From JBDTYT01 sp040005555 (GTDB taxonomy: Bacteria > Actinomycetota > UBA4738 > HRBIN12): DNA of 8,490 nucleotides. Where the stretch lies: NCBI GenBank assembly GCA_040005555.1, contig JBDTYT010000071.1:1-8490 (forward strand), read 5' to 3'. Every line of letters starts with the position of its first letter. Position 1 is the first letter of the stretch. The notes below the pieces were generated by a model, which searched no databases, was not told where the DNA came from, and worked only from the letters and a program-made list of their open reading frames with translations. This document shows positions 1 through 5,085 of the stretch, piece by piece. The translations under genes and the position numbers were made by a program.

Positions 1-1
1 G

Positions 2-403
2 CACTCGGAGCAGAACGCCTCGGAGACCGAGCCGATGCGCTTCATCCAGATGTGGATCATGCCGAACGAACGCGGGCTGGCTCCCGGCGTGGAACAGAAG
101 GCGTTCACCCAGGACGACCGGACCGACACCTTGCTGCGCGTCATCAGCGACGACGACGACGAGGCGGTGCTCGTGCACCAAGATGCGCACGTGTTCGTCT
201 CGCGCCTCACCGCCGGAACGCGGGTGGACCATGGCCTCGGCGATGGGCGCGGCGTCTACCTGTACGTGATCGAGGGCGACGTTCGCGTGAACGGCGAGCA
301 GATGGAGACCGGATCGGCGGCGCAGATCACGGCCGAGCGACAGGTGGAGATCGAGGCGACGGCGACGAGCGAACTGATCCTCGTGGACGTGGCGGTGGCG
401 TAG
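2..403 (+). CDS. Pirin-family cupin protein, C-terminal part (5' end outside window)
   Basis: The reading frame is already open at the window edge and ends at TAG 401-403, giving 133 visible residues. It begins HSEQNASETEPMRFIQMWI, which matches the end of the N-terminal cupin domain of pirins and YhaK/YhhW-type proteins. There the His and Glu of the H-x-E pair (bases 2-4 and 8-10) are two of the four metal ligands. The other two ligands and roughly the first 100 residues lie upstream. The rest is the interdomain linker (MPNERGLAPGVEQK) and the C-terminal cupin (VYLYVIEGDVRVNGE, then a short beta-rich tail), ending at the usual point for a bacterial pirin of about 230 to 240 residues. Some family members act as quercetin 2,3-dioxygenases, but most have no proven substrate, so only the family can be called. 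An ATG at 35 lies inside the conserved domain and is not the real start. A run of four GAC codons (149-160) encodes DDDD in a surface-loop position. Confidence 0.9.
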   Translation, partial: HSEQNASETEPMRFIQMWIMPNERGLAPGVEQKAFTQDDRTDTLLRVISDDDDEAVLVHQDAHVFVSRLTAGTRVDHGLGDGRGVYLYVIEGDVRVNGEQMETGSAAQITAERQVEIEATATSELILVDVAVA

Positions 404-1606
404 TTACCCGTCGAGATCGGCGGGGAACGGCAATGCGACCGGGTCGTGGAACCTCGAGCGACCGTGCTCGTCGAACCGGTCCAGGCCGAGGTCCGTGACA
501 TCGACGATCTTGGTGCGTCCGTTGACCGCAAGGTCGGCGGCGGCCTTGGCCACGGCCGGTCCCCACATCATCCCGTGGCCGCCCGGGGAGGCGACCGTGA
601 CGCCCTCGAGGACGTCGCCTGCGGTCGTGATGAGCGGGCCGATGATCGGTAGGTGATCGGGCGTGTAGTCGATGGTGGCCGCCCATGCCTTGCGGATCCC
701 CAGTCCCCGGCTGGCCGGCACGAGCAGGTTGAGCCGGCGCTCCATCCGTCGCAGGTACGGGAAGTCGATCTGCATCGCCGGGCCGGGCGCTTCGTTCGGG
801 TTGCTCATGCCGAACAACACGCCGCCTTCCTCGAGCCGCCAGTACAGACCGGCGGCCAGGTCGAAGACCATCGGGAGCCGTTCGGCGTCGAACGCCTCGT
901 GCGGACCGCTCACCGCGACCTGGTGCCGAGCTCCACCAACCGGGATCCGCGCTCCGGCCAGCTCGCCGACCGAACGGAGAGCGGGACCGCCGGTGAGGAT
1001 GACGCGCTCGGTCGCGATGACGCCGTCCGGCGTCCGCACGCCCGTGAGCCGGCCGCGTTTCGTGACTCGTAGCCCGACGAACGGTGTGCGCTCGCGCAGG
1101 TCGACCTTCGCGCGCTGCATGGCGAGCGAGTACGCGCGCACGTTGCGTGGAGGATCGATGCACCCGTCGGTCGGTGAGTAAGATCCGCCGCGGTGTCCTT
1201 GCGCCGATAGGGTCGGGTTCAGCGCCGTGGCCTCCTCGGCCGAGACCCATCGCACATCGAGGCCCGCGTCGCGTTGCATCGTGACTCGCTCGCGCCCCTC
1301 CGCCTCATCGCGTTTCGTGACGGCGAGGATCAGGTACCCGAGCTCTCGGAACCCCGAGTCGGTCCCCAGGAGCTGACGCTGGCGCCGGTAGAAACCGATC
1401 GACCATCGCCCGAGCTCGACCGTCGCCGGCGTTCCCCCCTGCGCCCGGACGATGCCGGCCGCCCGGCTCGAAGCCCCGTGACCGGCCACCTCACGCTCGA
1501 GAACGACCACGCGTTTGGCTCCGGCGCGCCGGCCGAACCACGACGCCCAGCCTCCGACCGTCCCGGCGCCGACCACCACGAGATCGACGGCGCGTTGCTT
1601 GCCCAT
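404..1606 (-). CDS. FAD-dependent oxidoreductase of the DAO (D-amino acid / sarcosine / glycine oxidase) family
   Basis: The product has 400 residues, the usual length for single-subunit DAO-fold oxidases. Near the N-terminus is a Rossmann dinucleotide-binding motif, G13-x-G15-x-x-G18 in VVVGAGTVGG, with an acidic residue at the end of the second strand (E37 in VVVLERE) for the FAD ribose. SSRAAGIVR at 47-55 fits the FAD-contacting segment after it. The C-terminal FAD-closing region is also present: DYTPDHLPIIGP (313-324) and SPGGHGMMWGPAVAKAAADL (340-359). No signal peptide or membrane segment is seen, so the enzyme should be cytosolic. By family it oxidises a C-N bond of an amino acid or N-methyl amino acid using O2 or another acceptor. 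The substrate cannot be told from sequence, and dehydrogenase-type relatives (sarcosine dehydrogenase beta-like, dimethylglycine-type) are alternatives. The ATG at 1606 is preceded by GGGAG at 10 bases and a -10-like TAGACT. The stop codon abuts the stop of the convergent pirin gene. Confidence 0.85.
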   Translation of the reverse strand: MGKQRAVDLVVVGAGTVGGWASWFGRRAGAKRVVVLEREVAGHGASSRAAGIVRAQGGTPATVELGRWSIGFYRRQRQLLGTDSGFRELGYLILAVTKRDEAEGRERVTMQRDAGLDVRWVSAEEATALNPTLSAQGHRGGSYSPTDGCIDPPRNVRAYSLAMQRAKVDLRERTPFVGLRVTKRGRLTGVRTPDGVIATERVILTGGPALRSVGELAGARIPVGGARHQVAVSGPHEAFDAERLPMVFDLAAGLYWRLEEGGVLFGMSNPNEAPGPAMQIDFPYLRRMERRLNLLVPASRGLGIRKAWAATIDYTPDHLPIIGPLITTAGDVLEGVTVASPGGHGMMWGPAVAKAAADLAVNGRTKIVDVTDLGLDRFDEHGRSRFHDPVALPFPADLDG

Positions 1607-1636
1607 GGGTGCTGGTCTCCCGCCCGAGAAGTGCGA

Positions 1637-1642
1637 AGTCTA
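1637..1642 (-). promoter_or_regulatory. Candidate -10 element (TAGACT) for the oxidoreductase gene
   Basis: TAGACT on the minus strand fits the TANNNT -10 pattern and ends 30 bases before the ATG at 1606. A start site about 7 bases downstream would leave a leader of some 24 bases that holds GGGAG (1621 down to 1617) as a Shine-Dalgarno sequence. No convincing -35 hexamer is seen. The site overlaps the expected -35 position of the divergent promoter for the CPBP gene. Pattern match only. Confidence 0.4.
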
Positions 1643-1657
1643 TCCGGGTCCTCGACG

Positions 1658-1663
1658 TACAGT
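1658..1663 (+). promoter_or_regulatory. Candidate leaderless -10 element (TACAGT) for the CPBP gene
   Basis: TACAGT lies 6 bases before the ATG at 1670, so transcription would start at or next to the start codon. There is no Shine-Dalgarno sequence in front of this ATG, which agrees with a leaderless mRNA. This element also supports 1670 as the true start rather than the upstream in-frame ATG at 1274, which lies inside the opposing oxidoreductase gene. Confidence 0.45.
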
Positions 1664-1669
1664 TGCCGG

Positions 1670-2416
1670 ATGCGATCGCAGGCCAAGCGCGCGCCGCAGC
1701 CGACGTTACCGCCGAAGACGCTCCGAGAGGAGATCGCCGTCGTCCTGTTCCTGTCGCTGCTCGCGAGCGCCGTGTACGCGATCATCAGCTACACGCAGGC
1801 GCCGCTCAAGGGCGTGACGATCCACAGCATCCCGCAGGTCTCGTTCCCCACGCAGCTCGCGAATATCGTGTTCGGGCTCGCACCCGTGTGGCTCGTCGTG
1901 TACCTGGTGCGGCGCAACGGCGAAGGGCTCGGCGCCATCGGATTGGGAGCGCAGCGCCTCGCGCAGGATGTCGGTCGGGGCGTCGTGCTGTTCGCGTTCG
2001 CGGCGGTGGTCGGCATCGGCATCTACCTCGGGGCGGTGGCGCTCGGCGTGAATCGCTTCGTGGTTCCGGTCCCGCCGCTCGGTCACTGGTGGACGGTGCC
2101 GGTCCTGGTGTTGACCGGGCTCGAGGCTGCGCTCATCGAGGAAGTGATCGTGGTGGGATACCTCACCACGCGCCTCCAGCAGCTCGGACTGACGGCCGCC
2201 GCCGCGGTCGGCGCCAGCGCGCTCCTTCGAGGGACCTACCACCTGTACCAAGGCTGGGGAGGCTTCGCCGGGAACCTCGCGCTGGGGCTGTTCTTCGGCG
2301 CGGTGTTCGTTCGCACCCGGCGGACCTGGCCGCTCGTCGTGGCGCACTTCCTGCTCGACGTGGGGGCCGGCGCGGGATACCTCCTGTTCCGAGAGCACCT
2401 CCCGGGGTTCCGCTAG
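1670..2416 (+). CDS. CPBP-family (CAAX protease / bacteriocin-processing-like) intramembrane protein
   Basis: The product is a 248-residue polytopic membrane protein with about six to eight hydrophobic segments (roughly 22-40, 62-80, 104-126, 141-160, 172-187, 198-215, 222-240) after a basic, proline-rich N-terminus. The CPBP (Abi, PF02517) core is recognisable: the glutamate pair E157-E158 in ALIEEVIVVGYL, then H191 in LLRGTYHLYQG, then H226 and D230 in VVAHFLLDV. Family members are intramembrane glutamate-type proteases such as the Rce1 and MroQ types, although most bacterial members have no known substrate. Two consensus positions differ: the Arg of EExxxR is V162, and the Phe of FxxxH is R187. 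I recall this LRGxYHLYQG form from other actinobacterial CPBP proteins, so it may be a subfamily trait rather than decay. The frame stays open upstream to 1274, but that stretch is antisense to the oxidoreductase. The ATG at 1670 begins just before the first membrane segment and follows a -10-like hexamer. Confidence 0.85.
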   Translation: MRSQAKRAPQPTLPPKTLREEIAVVLFLSLLASAVYAIISYTQAPLKGVTIHSIPQVSFPTQLANIVFGLAPVWLVVYLVRRNGEGLGAIGLGAQRLAQDVGRGVVLFAFAAVVGIGIYLGAVALGVNRFVVPVPPLGHWWTVPVLVLTGLEAALIEEVIVVGYLTTRLQQLGLTAAAAVGASALLRGTYHLYQGWGGFAGNLALGLFFGAVFVRTRRTWPLVVAHFLLDVGAGAGYLLFREHLPGFR

Positions 2417-2427
2417 GTCGTTCGGCC

Positions 2428-2450
2428 CCTCCCCAGGGGTACCCCGGAGG
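2428..2450. other. GC-rich inverted repeat between the CPBP and YbaK-like genes
   Basis: CCTCC (2428-2432) pairs with GGAGG (2446-2450), and inside them is the perfect 10-bp palindrome GGGGTACCCC (2436-2445). The bases CCA (2433-2435) would bulge out. In RNA it would fold as a hairpin starting 12 bases after the CPBP stop codon, so it could end CPBP transcription, but no T-run follows. It also sits just upstream of the TACACT promoter element of the next gene, so it could equally be an operator. The pairing is seen directly; the role is a guess. Confidence 0.35.
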
Positions 2451-2452
2451 GC

Positions 2453-2458
2453 TACACT
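2453..2458 (+). promoter_or_regulatory. Candidate -10 element (TACACT) for the YbaK-like gene
   Basis: TACACT lies 26 bases before the GTG start at 2485. A start site near 2465 would give a short leader of about 20 bases that includes the whole Shine-Dalgarno sequence. No clear -35 hexamer is visible 17 bases upstream; that region is occupied by the inverted repeat at 2428-2450. Confidence 0.45.
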
Positions 2459-2472
2459 CGCCTGGCTCGGTC

Positions 2473-2480
2473 AAGGAGGA
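2473..2480 (+). promoter_or_regulatory. Strong ribosome binding site that fixes the GTG start of the YbaK-like gene
   Basis: AAGGAGGA is close to a perfect anti-16S complement, and its GGAGG core ends 5 bases before GTG 2485-2487. It decides the start: the frame is open far upstream, but no other ATG or GTG in that frame has such a site, and the YbaK fold begins right after this GTG. It is the strongest Shine-Dalgarno match in front of any gene in this window. Confidence 0.8.
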
Positions 2481-2484
2481 CCCG

Positions 2485-2967
2485 GTGGCTTCGTTCATCC
2501 TGGATTACCTGCAGGGACGCGGCGTGACCTTCACCGTGATCCCCCACGGGTCGGCGGGTGATGAGGCGATCGCGCGCCCCGCGGGCGTCTCGGCCGAGGA
2601 GCATGCGCGGACCATCGTCGCGATCGCGAACTACGGGCCCGCATTGCTGGTGATCCCCGCTGCACGCGAGCTCGAGATCGAGATGATGCGAGAGGCGGTC
2701 GGCGATCCCGAGGCGCGGCTCGCCACCGACCGAGAGCTCGAGCGCGCCTTCCCGGACTACGAGCCGGGCTCCGTGCCGCCGCTCGCCATGTTGTTGCTCG
2801 CGCCGATGTACGCGGACCCCGCCGTCGCCGACCGCGACGAGATCGTCTTCGCGGCGGGGCGCCAGGACGTGTCGGTCCGGATGTCGACGAGCGACCTGTT
2901 CGGCGCCGACCCGGTGGTCATCACGCCGCTCACGGCCGAGAGTCGCACCGCGGCTCCCGCCTCCTAA
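2485..2967 (+). CDS. YbaK/EbsC-type aminoacyl-tRNA deacylase-like protein
   Basis: The product has 160 residues from a GTG start, the normal size of stand-alone YbaK/ProX-type trans-editing proteins. These hydrolyse mischarged aminoacyl-tRNA (for example Cys- or Ala-tRNAPro) in the cytosol. The order of family motifs is intact: an N-terminal helix and the YxVIPH-like strand (FTVIPHG, 16-22), the AAxxxGVSAEEHA helix, the LLVIPAARELEIEMMREAVG segment (54-73), the G-x-x-P signature as EPGSVPP (93-99), and DEIVFAAGRQDVSVRMS (118-134). The strictly expected Lys of the xKT motif, important for catalysis in characterised YbaK and ProXp proteins, is Arg here (R42 in HARTIV). Activity or substrate may therefore differ. 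Promoter and ribosome binding site are both present. It is convergent with the CocE-type gene, with 43 bp between the stops. tRNA and amino acid specificity cannot be called. Confidence 0.8.
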   Translation: MASFILDYLQGRGVTFTVIPHGSAGDEAIARPAGVSAEEHARTIVAIANYGPALLVIPAARELEIEMMREAVGDPEARLATDRELERAFPDYEPGSVPPLAMLLLAPMYADPAVADRDEIVFAAGRQDVSVRMSTSDLFGADPVVITPLTAESRTAAPAS

Positions 2968-2982
2968 GCAAGGATCCCGCCA

Positions 2983-2997
2983 GGGCGATCTCCGCCC
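2983..2997. terminator. Weak hairpin in the convergent gap between the YbaK-like and hydrolase genes
   Basis: GGGCG (2983-2987) and CGCCC (2993-2997) form a 5-bp stem with loop ATCTC, 16 bases past the YbaK-like stop and inside the 43-bp gap between two converging genes. The position suits a bidirectional terminator, but the stem is short and neither strand has a T-run, so this is only a candidate. Confidence 0.25.
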
Positions 2998-3010
2998 CGC
3001 CGGCGTCCGT

Positions 3011-4984
3011 TCATTGCAGGTTGCGAGGGATCGAGCGCTGCCAGGAGCGGAACCACCGAGGCTCTCCGTCCTCAGCCGTGTCGACCTCGATCGAGACGTG
3101 GTACGTCTCGGCGTCGCTCTCGATCCGCCAGTGGGCCTCGCCCGAAACGGTGGCCTCGGGGAAGTGCAGGATGTTCGTGGCCCGCGCGTCCACCCACGCT
3201 CGACCCGGGTCGTCGGTGGACACGCCGACGACGCCCTCGTACCGCTCCTCGGTCTTCGGCCGGTGCTCGTCGGCCTCTCCGATCCCGCCGTACGAGGTGA
3301 CCGCGCGGGTCTCGTGCCCCGTGAGATCATGCTCGATCCGCCAGATCACGGCGTCGCCTTCCCCGTCCTGCGGCGGCTCGTGGCGCTTGGCCTCTGCCCG
3401 CGGAGGCGGAAGCGAGGGGCGGTCCGTGATGGTCGGCGGCCCCTCCACCGCGGGCAGGGTGATCACCGAGTCGTCGCGCGAGATCGTGAGGGTGCCCGGG
3501 AGCGGGGGCGACCACGCGTTCGGCCAGTCCGAGCCGGCGATGTCCAGACGTATCCGGTGTCCCTCCTCGAACACCCACGACGTGACCTCGAGCTCGAACG
3601 CGACCTCGTACATGTGGTCCGCCTCGAGCGGAGTCGGATGTTCGCGCGAGTCGCGGTGCGTGAGGTTCAGCAGCCCTCGTGTGACGAGCTGCGACGTTCC
3701 GTCCGGATGCACGTCGCAGAGCTTCGCCGACAGGTACGCCACCCTCGCCGAGGAGCGGAGGTTCACGCGCAGCTTCGGGTGCCCCAAGATCTCGAGCTCG
3801 CGCGCGAGCGGGTCCCAGTCATAGACGAGCGAGAACCCCTCGTCGGGACGCTGGTCGACCGGTTGCCCCCAGGGCAGACCACCGGCGCATGAGATCCACG
3901 CGGTCCACCCGACGTCGCCGCGGATCTCGAGCTCGTCGGGACCGTCGCCTCGGGCGTTCGAGGCACCGGCGAGGCCGAGCTCCAGCTCGCCGGACCGCTC
4001 GTTCGGCCAGCCGGTCTCGAACCGCCACTCGCCGGGGTAGGAGCGAAGGTCCGCCCGGGGCTTCGTGGGCCGCCGCACGAAGACCGTGATGGGGGGCTCA
4101 CGATCCACGCCGTTGTCGACGCCCTTCAGCCAGCGATCCCACCAACGCACCATCTCGGGAACGAGGTCGATGTTCGGTCCGGGCGAGGACGTCTCCACGG
4201 CCGCGTGCGCCCAGGGCCCCGCCAGCAGGCGTTTCGGACAGCGAAGGGCCTCCATCCCTCGGAGCGCGATGTTCGTGTACCCGTCGGCCCAGCCGGTGAC
4301 GAGCATCGTGGCCGCGTCGATCGCGCCGTAATCCTCGCGCAGCGAGCCGTGCTTCCAGTACGGACCGTAGGTCTGCTCCTCGAGCCATCGGAGCGCCCAC
4401 GGCTCGCCCTCGGTCACGCGCCGTTCCCACAGTTCCCGCCATCCGTCTCCGTAGATCGACGGGACCGGCGGCAGCATGTTCTCCAGCAAGATGTAGAGCG
4501 GCCAGTCGGCGAGGTCGAGCTGCTTCAACGCCCCGCCGAAGTAGTGGACGTCGTCCGCGTACCGGTCATCCGACGCGAAGATCGAGCAGATGGCCTTGAG
4601 CGCCGGAGGACGCCGCATGGCGACCTGCAGCGAGTTGAATCCCGACCACGACGTGCCGTACATCCCGACGGCGCCGTTCGACCAGGTCTGTGAGGCGAGC
4701 CACGCCACGACCTGCTCGATGTCCGAGTGTTCCTGGTCCGTGTACTCGTCGGTGGCCAGGCCCTCGGACGAGCCCGTTCCACGGATGTCGAGCCGGCACA
4801 CGGCGTAGCCGAACTCCTCCGCCAAGCGTTCGTACTCGGGCCGGTAGCCCGCGGTGAGATCGTCCTTGCGGTAGGGGAGCGCCTCCAGCAGAGCGGGCCA
4901 CGGGCCGCCGGCTCCGGGCAGGTACAGCGTCGCCGCCAAGCGGATACCGTCCGGCATCGAGACGAACACGTCCTCGCGGGTCAT
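3011..4984 (-). CDS. CocE/NonD-family serine hydrolase with a beta-rich C-terminal extension
   Basis: The product has 657 residues and starts directly with MTREDVFVSMPDGIRLAATLYLP, the first strands of the alpha/beta hydrolase domain of the X-Pro dipeptidyl-peptidase S15 / cocaine esterase family. There is no signal peptide, so it is probably cytosolic. RLDIRGTGSSEG (64-75) supplies the oxyanion region. The triad is readable: nucleophile S112 in GTSWSG, D234 in GWADGYTN and H260 in GPWAH. The helical cap lies between about 130 and 225. Residues about 358-512 form the jelly-roll PepX_C domain, ending GHRIRLDIAGSDWPN and ITLP. About 140 more residues follow, predicted mostly beta, ending SWQRSIPRNLQ. 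I have seen similar tails in other CocE-like proteins of this size. Members hydrolyse esters or amides; the substrate here is unknown. The ATG at 4984 follows a -10-like TAGGAT by 9 bases and has no Shine-Dalgarno sequence. The gene lies downstream of pmt on the same strand. Confidence 0.88.
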   Translation of the reverse strand: MTREDVFVSMPDGIRLAATLYLPGAGGPWPALLEALPYRKDDLTAGYRPEYERLAEEFGYAVCRLDIRGTGSSEGLATDEYTDQEHSDIEQVVAWLASQTWSNGAVGMYGTSWSGFNSLQVAMRRPPALKAICSIFASDDRYADDVHYFGGALKQLDLADWPLYILLENMLPPVPSIYGDGWRELWERRVTEGEPWALRWLEEQTYGPYWKHGSLREDYGAIDAATMLVTGWADGYTNIALRGMEALRCPKRLLAGPWAHAAVETSSPGPNIDLVPEMVRWWDRWLKGVDNGVDREPPITVFVRRPTKPRADLRSYPGEWRFETGWPNERSGELELGLAGASNARGDGPDELEIRGDVGWTAWISCAGGLPWGQPVDQRPDEGFSLVYDWDPLARELEILGHPKLRVNLRSSARVAYLSAKLCDVHPDGTSQLVTRGLLNLTHRDSREHPTPLEADHMYEVAFELEVTSWVFEEGHRIRLDIAGSDWPNAWSPPLPGTLTISRDDSVITLPAVEGPPTITDRPSLPPPRAEAKRHEPPQDGEGDAVIWRIEHDLTGHETRAVTSYGGIGEADEHRPKTEERYEGVVGVSTDDPGRAWVDARATNILHFPEATVSGEAHWRIESDAETYHVSIEVDTAEDGEPRWFRSWQRSIPRNLQ

Positions 4985-4993
4985 CGGCCGGGA

Positions 4994-4999
4994 ATCCTA
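4994..4999 (-). promoter_or_regulatory. Candidate near-leaderless -10 element (TAGGAT) for the CocE-type gene
   Basis: TAGGAT on the minus strand ends 9 bases before the ATG at 4984, so the mRNA would start 0 to 3 bases before the start codon. No Shine-Dalgarno sequence is present. It suggests the hydrolase can be transcribed apart from pmt. The inverted repeat at 5011-5029 covers the expected -35 position. Confidence 0.45.
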
Positions 5000-5010
5000 G
5001 TCGGTCGCGT

Positions 5011-5029
5011 CCCGGCGCCGCGGCGCGGG
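5011..5029. other. GC-rich inverted repeat in the pmt-hydrolase gap
   Basis: The 12-bp perfect palindrome GCGCCGCGGCGC (5015-5026) is flanked by CCC (5011-5013) and GGG (5027-5029), with G5014 unpaired. It starts 57 bases after the pmt stop codon in the direction of transcription and overlaps the -35 position of the hydrolase promoter candidate. It may be a pmt terminator lacking a T-run, an operator, or chance in GC-rich DNA. Confidence 0.3.
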
Positions 5030-5085
5030 TCGTGAGCCTCGGTCAGTTCACGCGGCGGATCCCTCACGCCCAGGGTCTCGGGAGC

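Noticed and set aside
327..1250. A 307-residue open frame on the minus strand, in another frame of the oxidoreductase gene
   Set aside because: Arg/Pro/Gly-rich composition typical of an out-of-frame reading of GC-rich coding DNA; the overlapping frame has clear DAO-family motifs.
1274..1669. Upstream extension of the CPBP gene to an ATG at 1274
   Set aside because: It is antisense to the oxidoreductase gene and shows no family similarity. The hydrophobic CPBP protein begins properly at 1670, next to a -10-like hexamer.
1609..2484. Upstream extension of the YbaK-like gene
   Set aside because: It reads out of frame through the CPBP gene. The strong ribosome binding site at 2473-2480 and the start of the YbaK fold both point to GTG 2485.
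3014..3892. Long plus-strand open frames opposite the hydrolase gene
   Set aside because: Antisense shadows of a conserved serine hydrolase with an intact catalytic triad; no recognisable protein features of their own.
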